Shown: positions 15,818-22,253 of the stretch, piece after piece
Layout of the letters: each line of letters begins with the position of its first letter
How positions within the stretch are numbered: position 1 is the stretch's first letter
Source of the DNA: Aquiluna sp.
Lineage (GTDB): Bacteria > Actinomycetota > Actinomycetes > Actinomycetales > Microbacteriaceae
Direction: 5' to 3'
NCBI GenBank assembly: GCA_018402615.1
Contig: JAGYIH010000014.1
Span: forward strand, 1-22,253
Length of the DNA: 22,253 bases
The notes under the pieces: model-generated
Told to the model about the DNA's origin: nothing
The model's database searches: none
The model's input: only the letters and a program-made list of their open reading frames with translations
Made by a program: the position numbers and the translations under genes

Positions 15818-16412
15818 TCAGTTCAATTACCCGATACCCCTTATCGGTTGCAATCCGCATTACTTCGCAATCTTCAAAGGTCTTGGATAGCCAGCTTTGG
15901 AAGGAGTCGGCGCCCAGGTTCTTTTGAACCACGAGCATTGCTTTCCCCCCAGGCTCGAGTCGAGGAATATATGTCTGCATAAGTTCGTGAAGCACTTTTT
16001 TCCCAACTCGGATCGGCGGATTAGACCAGATCGCGCTGAAGTTCATGTTTTCTGGGAGAGACCTTGAATGCATTGCCTCAAAGTTTGCTAGCTTAAGCGC
16101 TTTTGCGTTTTGATTTGACTGCTCAATACTTCGCTGATTGATGTCTATGCCGATAACCCTTGTCCTCGGGGCGACCCGTGCTATCGAGAGCCCAATTGGC
16201 CCCCAGCCACAGCCAAGATCGAGCACGTTTCCGTCTTTTGGAAAGTGCCGGTCCTGCTTGAGTAGCACAGCCGTTCCAGCATCGATCTTGCTGGAGCTAA
16301 ATGTCCCCGACGCCGCCTCGAGTTCGAATTCAGCTCCGGCAACCCTGATGGAGATTCTGACAGTTTTCTTTGGAGAGGCTGGGTCGGATCTGAAATAGTG
16401 CTCTTCAACCAT
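15789..16412 (-). CDS. Class I SAM methyltransferase, RsmC-like (N2-guanine rRNA methyltransferase family)
   Basis: A 207-residue methyltransferase of the MTS/RsmC family. Motif I is D-L-G-C-G-W-G (65-71), the acidic residue closing the second strand is Asp90 in G-I-D-I-N, and motif IV is N-P-P-I-R (131-135), which marks N-methylation of guanine or related bases. RsmC-type enzymes methylate G1207 of 16S rRNA; here the N-terminal pseudo-methyltransferase domain of RsmC is missing, as is usual in Gram-positive members, so the exact target is unsure. It is divergent from hflX across 36 bases and converges with dapF, overlapping it by 29 bases. Confidence 0.88.
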   Translation of the reverse strand: MVEEHYFRSDPASPKKTVRISIRVAGAEFELEAASGTFSSSKIDAGTAVLLKQDRHFPKDGNVLDLGCGWGPIGLSIARVAPRTRVIGIDINQRSIEQSNQNAKALKLANFEAMHSRSLPENMNFSAIWSNPPIRVGKKVLHELMQTYIPRLEPGGKAMLVVQKNLGADSFQSWLSKTFEDCEVMRIATDKGYRVIELTSPAKFPKS

Positions 16413-16418
16413 TGCTCC

Positions 16419-16424
16419 AACCTA
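16419..16424 (-). promoter_or_regulatory. Putative -10 box of a leaderless methyltransferase transcript
   Basis: On the minus strand TAGGTT ends 6 bases before the ATG at 16412. A GGAG lies in the spacer but only two bases from the start codon, too close to serve as a ribosome binding site. Confidence 0.4.
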
Positions 16425-16433
16425 ATACAGGCC

Positions 16434-16439
16434 TAGTGT
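16434..16439 (+). promoter_or_regulatory. Putative -10 box of hflX
   Basis: TAGTGT ends 9 bases before the hflX ATG, which would give a leaderless or nearly leaderless message. It lies nine bases from the divergent methyltransferase box, so the two promoters may compete. Confidence 0.3.
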
Positions 16440-16448
16440 TTAAGTTCA

Positions 16449-17879
16449 ATGAATTCTGAATCAGCAATAGACCGAATCCTGCGCAGGGGAGCGGCTGCGC
16501 CCATCTCTGAATTTGATGGTGATCAGCTAGATCTTGAAGAGCGCAGTTCACTGCGAAGAGTTGCGGGGCTCTCCACAGAGCTTGAAGACATTACCGATGT
16601 CGAGTATCGACAGCTCAGACTCGAGAAGGTCGTGTTGATTGGTGTTTGGGGTTCGGGAACCCTAACCGACGCAGAGAATTCGCTTCGTGAATTAGCTGCA
16701 CTGGCGGAAACCGCTGGTGCTCAGGTGTTAGACGGTTTACTTCAGCGCAGGCCTTCGCCAGACCCGAAGTCCTACCTGGGCAAGGGTAAGGCGAGTGAAC
16801 TAACCGATCTGGTAAAGGCTCTGGGCGCGGATACCGTGATTGCCAATGCAGAACTTGCTCCTTCGCAGCGAAGAAACCTAGAGGACATCGTCAAGGTCAA
16901 GGTTGTTGATAGGACCGCCATCATTCTGGATATTTTCGCCCAACACGCAAAGTCCCGCGAAGGTAAGGCGCAGGTTGAGCTTGCGCAGCTTGAATATTTA
17001 TTGCCACGGCTCAGGGGCTGGGGTGAATCGATGTCCCGCCAGGCGGGTGGACAGGCTGCTGGTGGTCAGGGTATTGGTTCCAGAGGACCTGGTGAGACCA
17101 AAATTGAGCTTGATAGACGTCGAATCAATACCCGCATGTCAAAGCTCAGACGAGAGATCAAGGAAATGAAGTCGGCCCGTGACACCAAGCGTTCGCAGCG
17201 TGACCGGGCTGGGGTGCCACAGGTTGCTATAGCCGGCTACACCAATGCTGGAAAGTCATCACTACTGAATAGGCTCACCAAGGCTGGAGTTCTAGTTGAA
17301 AACGCGCTCTTTGCAACGCTGGACCCGACCATCAGAAAGCACAGCACGCCAGATGGGCGTGATTACACCTTGGCGGACACGGTTGGTTTTGTGAGATCAC
17401 TCCCGCATCAGCTCGTCGAGGCATTTAGGTCAACTCTTGAGGAGATTTCGGGCGCGGACCTGGTTGTGCACGTTGTAGACGCCACTGACCCAGATCCGAT
17501 GGGCCAAATTCACACTGTTCGGGAAGTTATTGCTCAGGTAGAAGCGAGCCACATCGAGGAGTTAATAATCTTCAACAAGGCCGACCTGATAGACAGGGAC
17601 ACCGAGGTTAGGCTTCGAGGTTTGGTGCCGGGGGGCCTGCTGGTTTCGGCTAGGTCTGGTCTGGGTATTTCTGCGCTAGAGGAAGCAATCGCCTTGCGCC
17701 TTCCTAAACCGGAGGAGGAGTTTGAAGGCGTCATACCTTACGAGCGAGGAGACTTGGTATCTCGAATTCACCTGGTCGGTAAGGTCCTGGAAACGCAGTA
17801 TGTAGAAACCGGGACAAAACTTCGCGCGTTGGTTCCTCAGGATCTCGCAGACGAGCTAAGAAGAGCTAAACGCTCCTGA
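16449..17879 (+). CDS. hflX: Ribosome-associated GTPase HflX
   Basis: GTPase that splits stalled or stressed 70S ribosomes. The 476-residue protein has the N-terminal HflX domain (about 60-190), a glycine-rich linker ([18 protein letters not shown], about 200-217), a coiled-coil arm (about 221-255) and the GTPase domain. G1 is G-Y-T-N-A-G-K-S (263-270), G3 is D-T-V-G (310-313) and G4 is N-K-A-D near residue 377. The family members I recall begin in the same way, so the ATG at 16449 is kept. The last 14 bases overlap the end of lexA on the opposite strand. Confidence 0.97.
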   Translation: MNSESAIDRILRRGAAAPISEFDGDQLDLEERSSLRRVAGLSTELEDITDVEYRQLRLEKVVLIGVWGSGTLTDAENSLRELAALAETAGAQVLDGLLQRRPSPDPKSYLGKGKASELTDLVKALGADTVIANAELAPSQRRNLEDIVKVKVVDRTAIILDIFAQHAKSREGKAQVELAQLEYLLPRLRGWGESMSRQAGGQAAGGQGIGSRGPGETKIELDRRRINTRMSKLRREIKEMKSARDTKRSQRDRAGVPQVAIAGYTNAGKSSLLNRLTKAGVLVENALFATLDPTIRKHSTPDGRDYTLADTVGFVRSLPHQLVEAFRSTLEEISGADLVVHVVDATDPDPMGQIHTVREVIAQVEASHIEELIIFNKADLIDRDTEVRLRGLVPGGLLVSARSGLGISALEEAIALRLPKPEEEFEGVIPYERGDLVSRIHLVGKVLETQYVETGTKLRALVPQDLADELRRAKRS

Positions 17880-18486
17880 GTACTGCAACCACCTTGCCGA
17901 GGATTACCGCCTGATCTCCCAGAATCGGTTCAAATGCGGAGTTTCTGGGTAGTAGCCAGGTGTGGCCATCACGTTGTTTGAATGTCTTAACAGTGGCTTC
18001 ATCCTCCAAGAGTGCCGCCACGATATCTCCGTTCTCGGCCGATTGCTGCTGTCGGACAACGACCCAGTCACCGTCACAAATTGCAGCGTCAATCATTGAC
18101 TCGCCAACCACCTTCAGCAGGAACAGTTCCCCCTGACCAACAAGCTGCCTTGGCAGAGCAAACACGTCCTCTACATTCTGCTCGGCCGTTATGGGTCCGC
18201 CGGCTGCGATACGTCCAACCAAAGGGACCATCGCCGCATCCGGACTAAAGCTGGACCCCTGGGGCTCAATACCCAGAACGTCAATTGTTCGAGGGCGACG
18301 AGGATCACGACTTATAAAGCCAAGCAACTCAAGCTTATTGAGCTGGTGGGACACGCTGGCAGTGGAGGACAGCCCAACTGCCTCACCAATTTCGCGCATG
18401 GATGGCGCGTAGTTTCGGTTGAGCATTGAGTCTTTTATAACATCCATAATTCGCTGCTGGACAGTAGTCAACTCTGAGTGATCCAT
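17866..18486 (-). CDS. lexA: SOS repressor LexA
   Basis: Represses DNA-damage genes and cleaves itself when RecA filaments form. The N-terminal winged helix (about residues 5-70) has the [13 protein letters not shown] recognition region. The cleavage site is Ala95-Gly96, and the serine/lysine dyad is Ser130 (G-E-S-M) with Lys167 (T-V-K-T-F). At 206 residues it is slightly short for Actinobacteria. ATG at 18486 has a strong AGGAGG (18492-18497 on the plus strand) upstream. Two LexA-box-like sites lie in the divergent gap to the LysM gene, so it probably controls itself and that neighbour. Confidence 0.98.
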   Translation of the reverse strand: MDHSELTTVQQRIMDVIKDSMLNRNYAPSMREIGEAVGLSSTASVSHQLNKLELLGFISRDPRRPRTIDVLGIEPQGSSFSPDAAMVPLVGRIAAGGPITAEQNVEDVFALPRQLVGQGELFLLKVVGESMIDAAICDGDWVVVRQQQSAENGDIVAALLEDEATVKTFKQRDGHTWLLPRNSAFEPILGDQAVILGKVVAVLRSV

Positions 18487-18499
18487 GGTCCCCTCCTAA

Positions 18500-18521
18500 A
18501 AATGTCGGTGGCATGACATTT
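18500..18521. repeat. Inverted repeat in the lexA leader
   Basis: AAATGTC and GACATTT are perfect inverted copies of seven bases around an eight-base centre. The repeat begins just upstream of the lexA ribosome binding site (18492-18497). If the proposed lexA promoter is right, it is transcribed and would form a hairpin there. It does not resemble a LexA box. Confidence 0.5.
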
Positions 18522-18531
18522 ACTTCTCTTA

Positions 18532-18547
18532 TCGAAAGAGTATTCGG
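18532..18547. promoter_or_regulatory. Degenerate LexA box at the lexA promoter
   Basis: TCGAAAGAGTATTCGG keeps the TCGAA…TTCG half-sites at exactly the SOS-box spacing (CGAA-N6-TTCG). Its left six bases are identical to those of the recA site. It covers the proposed lexA -10 box. Weaker than the other two sites, with changes at three of twelve defined positions. Confidence 0.5.
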
Positions 18548-18566
18548 ATTTCGGCAGAAATTCAAA
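18537..18566 (-). promoter_or_regulatory. Candidate lexA promoter
   Basis: On the minus strand TTTGAA (18566-18561) and TACTCT (18542-18537) are separated by 18 bases. Transcription would begin near 18530, giving a leader of about 45 bases that includes the inverted repeat and the ribosome binding site. Confidence 0.35.
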
Positions 18567-18605
18567 CACATTTTCGTAAAAAAAGGAATTTGGATGCAGA
18601 AATGC

Positions 18606-18633
18606 TTGCGTTTTGCAAAAAGATGCCTAAACT
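18606..18633 (+). promoter_or_regulatory. Candidate promoter of the LysM gene
   Basis: TTGCGT (18606-18611) and TAAACT (18628-18633) are 16 bases apart. The LexA box begins on the next base, so bound LexA would cover the transcription start. Confidence 0.5.
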
Positions 18634-18649
18634 TAGAACAAATGTTCGA
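18634..18649. promoter_or_regulatory. LexA box between lexA and the LysM gene
   Basis: TAGAACAAATGTTCGA contains the perfect core GAAC-N4-GTTC of the SOS box and differs from TCGAAC-N4-GTTCGA at two outer positions (A for C, G for… left flank). It directly follows the candidate LysM -10 box and lies 28 bases before the LysM ATG. Confidence 0.85.
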
Positions 18650-18677
18650 AACAAAGAATCGAACGGAAGGGACCGAA

Positions 18678-18971
18678 ATGATGTCAATCGGTAACTACAG
18701 GCTTCAAAGCCCGGGTCGGCTAGCTCGTGCCGCGGTAATTATTGCCGTGGGTATTGGCTTCAGCATCTCTTCTATCTCTGGTTCGGTCGCTGGGGATTCC
18801 GGGCCAGTCGATTTGGACTACATAACGGTGCAGCAGGGCGAGTCCCTCTGGGAGCTTGCCAGTCAGCACGCCCCAAAGGCTGATCCAAGGGATTGGATTG
18901 CAGAAGTCGTGATGCTCAACGCACTCAATAGCATTGACCTAACTCCAGGACAGCAGATAGCGCTTCCTTAG
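18678..18971 (+). CDS. LysM-domain membrane protein, putative SOS cell-division suppressor
   Basis: A 97-residue protein: basic N-terminus, one membrane segment (about 17-36), a short spacer and a LysM peptidoglycan-binding domain (about 48-96, V-Q-Q-G-E-S-L-W-E-L-A … L-T-P-G-Q-Q-I). It occupies the same divergent position next to lexA as DivS of Corynebacterium and Rv2719c/ChiZ of Mycobacterium, which are SOS-induced division regulators; B. subtilis YneA is analogous. ATG at 18678 (a second ATG follows directly) has GGAAGGGA upstream. The frame is open back to 18513 but this part carries promoter and operator. A LexA box sits 28 bases upstream. The function is inference from architecture and context. 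Confidence 0.85.
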   Translation: MMSIGNYRLQSPGRLARAAVIIAVGIGFSISSISGSVAGDSGPVDLDYITVQQGESLWELASQHAPKADPRDWIAEVVMLNALNSIDLTPGQQIALP

Positions 18972-18982
18972 CCCTCAGTGGG

Positions 18983-18988
18983 TATTCT
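18983..18988 (+). promoter_or_regulatory. Putative -10 box of a leaderless hisC transcript
   Basis: TATTCT ends 6 bases before the GTG start of hisC. It is in the 23-base gap after the LysM gene and no Shine-Dalgarno sequence is seen. Confidence 0.4.
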
Positions 18989-18994
18989 TGGCAG

Positions 18995-20062
18995 GTGCCA
19001 GGATTAGAGGACCTACCCATTCGAAGAGACCTAGAGGGTCTGGAACCTTATGGCGCTCCACAACTCGATGTTCCCATTCAACTGAATGTCAATGAGAACA
19101 CCTTTGGTATTCCAGAGGCAGTTGCCCTGGCAATAGTTGAGCGAATCGCTCGCGCGACCCTCACCTTGAATCGGTATCCAGATCGCGAGTTCCTTGAGCT
19201 CCGGGCGGCACTTGCTAAATTCCTGGGTTTTGGTCTGAGCGAAAAAGATGTCTGGGCTGCAAATGGCTCCAACGAGATCTTGCAACAATTTTTTACCGCC
19301 TTCGGTGGTCCTGAAAAAAAGGCGATTAGTTTCGGTCCCACCTATTCGATGTATCCCAATATCGCGCGCGGAACGCTCACTCCGTACCAGGAATTGCCAA
19401 GGGAAGAAGGTTTCGAGCTCTCTGCCGAATACCTGAAGGCTGAGATTGCGAGAGTCGAGCCAGACGTGGTTATTCTTTGCACTCCAAATAATCCGACGGG
19501 GAACTCTATTTCACTGGAGGCAATCGCCTCGGCCTACGAAGCCTTTGACGGGATGCTTTTGGTCGACGAGGCCTACCAGGAGTTCTCAGCAGTTGACAGC
19601 GCGGTGAGCCTGCTGCCGGGTAGGCAACGGTTGGTCATAAGTAGGACCATGAGTAAGGCGTTTGCCTTTGCGGGTGCTCGACTTGGCTACCTAGCTGCTG
19701 ATCCGGCTGTAGTGAACGCGATGCGAATAGTGAGGCTTCCCTATCACTTATCAGCCCTTACCCAGTTGCACTCTGCGTGGCTGTTACATGCCCCAGCTTT
19801 GCTAGCCAATCTTGATGAAATCAAAGCCCAAAGAGACCGAATCATTGGGGCGGCAGTTGACTTTGGTCTGCAGGCTTACCCGAGTGATGCGAATTTCGTG
19901 CTGGTGGGTGGCATCCGGGATCCGGACGCAATCTTTCAGAAGCTTTTAGAGCGTGGGGTTTTGGTTCGTATGCCCGGTATTCCAAATTCTCTGAGAATCA
20001 CAGCGGGCACCGAAGCAGAGACGACGAAACTGCTTGCCGAACTCGCTCTAGTCCTTGACTAA
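18995..20062 (+). CDS. hisC: Histidinol-phosphate aminotransferase
   Basis: PLP aminotransferase converting imidazole acetol-phosphate to histidinol-phosphate. The 355-residue fold-type I enzyme shows N-E-N near residue 33-35, G-S-N-E (91-94), C-T-P-N-N-P-T-G (162-169), D-E-A-Y (191-194) and the PLP lysine Lys221 in T-M-S-K-A-F, followed by G-A-R-L-G-Y. GTG at 18995 is chosen from length and the TANNNT box 6 bases upstream. Substrate choice is supported by hisB, hisH and priA downstream. hisD, which precedes hisC in many Actinobacteria, is not here. Confidence 0.95.
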   Translation: MPGLEDLPIRRDLEGLEPYGAPQLDVPIQLNVNENTFGIPEAVALAIVERIARATLTLNRYPDREFLELRAALAKFLGFGLSEKDVWAANGSNEILQQFFTAFGGPEKKAISFGPTYSMYPNIARGTLTPYQELPREEGFELSAEYLKAEIARVEPDVVILCTPNNPTGNSISLEAIASAYEAFDGMLLVDEAYQEFSAVDSAVSLLPGRQRLVISRTMSKAFAFAGARLGYLAADPAVVNAMRIVRLPYHLSALTQLHSAWLLHAPALLANLDEIKAQRDRIIGAAVDFGLQAYPSDANFVLVGGIRDPDAIFQKLLERGVLVRMPGIPNSLRITAGTEAETTKLLAELALVLD

Positions 20063-20093
20063 ACTTGGGTTCACATCTACCAAAGGCAGTCAC

Positions 20094-20693
20094 GTGAGTC
20101 GCATCGCAAAGATCAGTCGCAAGACCAGTGAGTCAAACGTCACGCTTGAACTCAACCTAGATGGCGCGGGGGTCTCCAAAATCTCGACCAATGTGCCATT
20201 TTTTGACCACATGCTTACGGCCCTATCCAAGCACTCCCTGATAGACCTGAGTGTTCAGGCGACAGGTGACACTGACATCGACATCCACCACACGGTGGAG
20301 GACGTCGCAATAGTTTTTGGGCAGGCCCTGAAGCAGGCCCTGGGTGACAAGGCTGGCATAGCTCGCTACGGCGATGCCACGGTTCCACTTGACGAGGCTC
20401 TTGCCCGAGCAGTTGTGGATTTGTCTGGCAGGCCATTTTTGGTTCACGGTGGAGAACCTCAGGGCTTTGAGTATCACCTGATAGGTGGTCACTTCACCGG
20501 ATCGATGGTGAGGCACGTATTTGAAGCAATTGCAATGAACGCCGGGATTACGCTTCACCTGGAGGTTTTGGCTGGGCGCGACGCGCACCACATTGCGGAG
20601 GCAGAATTCAAGGCATTTGCCAGGGCACTTCGGAAGGCAGTTCAGCTTGATAGTCGAGTGAACGGTGTTCCCTCGACCAAGGGAAGCCTTTGA
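20094..20693 (+). CDS. hisB: Imidazoleglycerol-phosphate dehydratase
   Basis: Dehydrates imidazole glycerol phosphate, monofunctional form. The two metal-binding repeats are present: H-H-T-V-E-D and the later [15 protein letters not shown], as is the F-F-D-H-M segment near the start. GTG at 20094 gives 199 residues, the usual length, and begins directly with the R-x-A-x-x-x-R-x-T segment. An in-frame TTG at 20055 would add 13 residues that do not fit the family and would overlap hisC. AAAGGCAG upstream is a weak ribosome binding site. The stop overlaps the hisH start as TTGA. Confidence 0.96.
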   Translation: MSRIAKISRKTSESNVTLELNLDGAGVSKISTNVPFFDHMLTALSKHSLIDLSVQATGDTDIDIHHTVEDVAIVFGQALKQALGDKAGIARYGDATVPLDEALARAVVDLSGRPFLVHGGEPQGFEYHLIGGHFTGSMVRHVFEAIAMNAGITLHLEVLAGRDAHHIAEAEFKAFARALRKAVQLDSRVNGVPSTKGSL

Positions 20694-21319
20694 CCAAAAC
20701 GGTCGCGGTCTTAGATTACGGAAGTGGGAACGTGCACTCGGCGTGCCGCGCCCTGGAAATGGCCGGTGCAAAGGTGGAGCTAACCTCGGATCGCAAAAGG
20801 CTAATAGAAGCTCACGGCATGGTGTTGCCAGGAGTTGGAGCTTTTGCGTCGGTTATGAAAAAGCTAAGTGCTGCCGGTGCAGCTTCGGTAATTGATCAGC
20901 GGCTAACCGCAAGCAAACCGGTGCTTGGGATTTGCGTTGGTATGCAGGTCATGTTTGAGGCAGGAATTGAGCACGGTTTAGAAACCGAGGGCATCGGCCA
21001 GTGGCCGGGCAGGGTAGAGAAGTTGGCTGCAGAGACCCTGCCGCACATGGGGTGGAGCAAAATCGAATCCGATAAATATTCCAAGCTTTTTCAGGGCATC
21101 GAAGAGGAAAGCTTTTACTTCGTTCACTCTTACGCTGTGAAGAGTTGGGAGCTGGACATTAGGCCCCCGTTTTTGCCGGCTTCGCTGGCATGGGCGAATC
21201 ACGGTGAGAGATTCTTAGCAGCAGTCGAGAACGGACCACTGAGCGCTACGCAGTTTCACCCCGAAAAGTCTGGAACAGCAGGACTGAAGCTTTTGGAAAA
21301 TTGGATCAGGGACCTCTAG
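20690..21319 (+). CDS. hisH: Imidazole glycerol phosphate synthase, glutaminase subunit
   Basis: Class I glutamine amidotransferase that feeds ammonia to HisF. The triad is Cys82 (G-I-C-V-G-M-Q), His190 and Glu192 (Q-F-H-P-E-K-S-G). The N-terminal Y-G-S-G-N motif and P-G-V-G-A-F (47-52) are present; 209 residues is normal. The start is TTG at 20690, overlapping the hisB stop by three bases; there is no better start before the first strand (V-A-V-L-D-Y). HisF is not in the window and must be elsewhere. Confidence 0.95.
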   Translation: MTKTVAVLDYGSGNVHSACRALEMAGAKVELTSDRKRLIEAHGMVLPGVGAFASVMKKLSAAGAASVIDQRLTASKPVLGICVGMQVMFEAGIEHGLETEGIGQWPGRVEKLAAETLPHMGWSKIESDKYSKLFQGIEEESFYFVHSYAVKSWELDIRPPFLPASLAWANHGERFLAAVENGPLSATQFHPEKSGTAGLKLLENWIRDL

Positions 21320-21322
21320 GAG
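21318..21322 (+). promoter_or_regulatory. Ribosome binding site deciding the priA TTG start
   Basis: AGGAG, partly inside the hisH stop codon, lies 5 bases before TTG at 21328. It supports that start over the in-frame ATG-like start at 21301 within hisH. Confidence 0.65.
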
Positions 21323-21327
21323 AAAAA

Positions 21328-22053
21328 TTGAAGCTCGAATTATTGCCTGCTGTGGATGTCGCAAGCGGCAAGGCAGTCCGATTGACACAGGGTGAGGCTG
21401 GGTCTGAGGAGGATTTCGGCCACCCGCTGCAGGCAGCGCAATCTTGGATTGATGCGGGAGCGGAATGGATTCACCTTGTTGATTTGGATGCAGCTTTTGG
21501 GCGTGGTGACAACCGAGAGGTAATTGCGGAGGTGGTCGCGCAGGCCGGAAACGTGAAGATTGAGCTCTCTGGCGGAATCAGGGACGACGAATCACTGGCA
21601 AAGGCAATCGCACTGGGCGCAAAGAGGGTAAACCTCGGAACTGCAGCTCTCGAGAACCCAGACTGGACTGCGAGGGCGATAAAAATGTACGGTGACCAGA
21701 TTGCTGTTGGATTGGACGTTCGTGGGACGACGCTTGCGGCGAGGGGTTGGACCCAAGAGGGTGGGGACCTCTTTGAGGTGCTGGCAAGACTTGAAGAGGC
21801 CGGATGCCCCCGATATGTTGTAACCGATGTGACTAAGGACGGGACCCTGAAGGGCCCCAATCTTGATCTTTTGAAATCGGTTATGGCAAAGACCGATAAG
21901 CCGGTGGTTGCATCCGGTGGCATTGCAACTCTCGCCGACATCGTTGCACTTAGGGAACTGGTGCCGCTCGGCCTTGAGGGCGCAATTTTGGGCAAGTCAC
22001 TCTACGCCGGAAGATTTAGCCTCGAAGAGGCGTTAGTGGTTGCGGGTTACTAG
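21328..22053 (+). CDS. priA: Bifunctional HisA/TrpF phosphoribosyl isomerase
   Basis: TIM-barrel isomerase that in Actinobacteria serves both histidine (ProFAR) and tryptophan (PRA) synthesis. From TTG at 21328 it is 241 residues. Asp10 in P-A-V-D and an aspartate in V-T-K-D-G-T-L (Asp171) are the acid/base pair. [11 protein letters not shown] is a typical PriA segment, and Arg18, Arg139 and Trp141 (A-A-R-G-W-T) match positions I recall as important for dual substrate use in the mycobacterial enzyme. A trpF elsewhere in the genome would weaken the dual role. The stop overlaps the next GTG (TAGTG). Confidence 0.93.
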   Translation: MKLELLPAVDVASGKAVRLTQGEAGSEEDFGHPLQAAQSWIDAGAEWIHLVDLDAAFGRGDNREVIAEVVAQAGNVKIELSGGIRDDESLAKAIALGAKRVNLGTAALENPDWTARAIKMYGDQIAVGLDVRGTTLAARGWTQEGGDLFEVLARLEEAGCPRYVVTDVTKDGTLKGPNLDLLKSVMAKTDKPVVASGGIATLADIVALRELVPLGLEGAILGKSLYAGRFSLEEALVVAGY

Positions 22054-22253
22054 TGCACGATAAGTTTTCGGATTCTGCCGGGGTTCCCTGGGAGGGCAGA
22101 AGCTTTGAGCAAAACAGCTTTTCGGAGGATAACGGTGACACTCCAGAAAACTTGATTTCGGCTTTGGCCGATATGCCGGTGGATAAAAAGGTTCTGGTTG
22201 CAGCACTTTCTGGTTCCCGGCTGCTGATTCCACTCATTGCCGAATTGGGTGAG
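22053..22253 (+). CDS. SseB-family protein, 3' end missing
   Basis: An open frame from GTG at 22053 runs off the window; 67 residues are visible. It begins with a hydrophilic stretch containing D-S-A-G-V-P-W-E-G-R-S-F and ends in S-G-S-R-L-L-I-P-L-I-A-E-L-G-E, the pattern of the start of actinobacterial SseB-family proteins that I recall downstream of priA. The function of this family is not established to me. The GTG overlaps the priA stop by one base, so it is probably part of the his operon transcript. Confidence 0.85.
   Translation, partial: MHDKFSDSAGVPWEGRSFEQNSFSEDNGDTPENLISALADMPVDKKVLVAALSGSRLLIPLIAELGE

Noticed and set aside
18513..18677. Long N-terminus for the LysM protein
   Set aside because: The stretch carries two LexA-box-like sites and promoters, and the ribosome binding site fits ATG at 18678.
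20055..20093. TTG start for hisB
   Set aside because: It overlaps hisC and adds residues not seen in the family; GTG at 20094 gives the usual 199 residues.
20223..20771. 182-residue open frame antisense to hisB
   Set aside because: No motif; it spans the hisB/hisH junction and is explained by coding bias on the + strand.
21301..21327. Earlier priA start inside hisH
   Set aside because: The AGGAG at 21318-21322 fits the TTG at 21328, and the first barrel strand begins there.
1..22253. Mobile elements, CRISPR, tRNA/rRNA genes, phage or defence islands
   Set aside because: No transposase, integrase, direct-repeat array, RNA-gene signature or shift in coding style was seen; the genes are all chromosomal core types.

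Overview
This window is a dense, ordinary-looking stretch of an actinobacterial chromosome. The gene order (M16 peptidase–dapB … thyX–dapA–RNase J–ftsK–pgsA–cinA–ClgR-like–DUF3046–recA–recX–miaB–miaA–dapF–methyltransferase–hflX, lexA divergent from a LysM gene, then hisC–hisB–hisH–priA–sseB) is typical of Actinobacteria. The HisA/TrpF-type PriA, the DUF3046 gene before recA and the lexA/LysM pair point the same way. GC content looks moderate rather than high by eye, intergenic spaces are very short and many genes overlap. This suggests a small-genome member of the Microbacteriaceae, perhaps a freshwater 'Luna'-type lineage; that placement is inference.

Layout. Positions 1-2316 (+): the 3' part of an M16 zinc peptidase, dapB and a small membrane protein. 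Positions 2284-3161 (-): a membrane-anchored thioredoxin and a DUF4395 membrane protein, translationally coupled. Positions 3245-6664 (+): thyX, dapA and RNase J. Positions 6700-10221 (+): ftsK, pgsA and cinA, overlapping end to start. Positions 10291-12569 (+): a ClgR-like regulator, DUF3046, then recA and recX behind a LexA box. Positions 12581-15817 (+): miaB, miaA and dapF. Positions 15789-16412 (-): an RsmC-like methyltransferase, divergent from hflX (16449-17879, +). lexA (17866-18486, -) diverges from a small LysM membrane protein (18678-18971, +). hisC, hisB, hisH, priA and the start of an sseB-family gene run to the window end.

How the genes connect. Three themes recur. The first is an SOS module: recA/recX, lexA and the LysM protein, with three LexA-box-like palindromes that share the TCGAAC-N4-GTTCGA architecture. 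The LysM protein sits where actinobacterial SOS cell-division suppressors (DivS/Rv2719c type) are found. The second is lysine/DAP synthesis (dapA, dapB, dapF) and histidine synthesis. The third is RNA and tRNA maintenance (RNase J, MiaA/MiaB, HflX, methyltransferase).

I found no mobile element, CRISPR array, tRNA, rRNA or clear cargo region, and no gap longer than 300 bases. The largest gaps are 10836-10988 (recA leader) and 18487-18677 (lexA/LysM), and both carry regulatory signals. I did not find a clearly new multi-gene system. The observations most worth a second look are the two-operator lexA/LysM region, a recurring TANNNT box 6-8 bases before start codons (leaderless transcription), the thioredoxin/DUF4395 pair with an intramembrane CxxC, and an inverted repeat over the dapA promoter.
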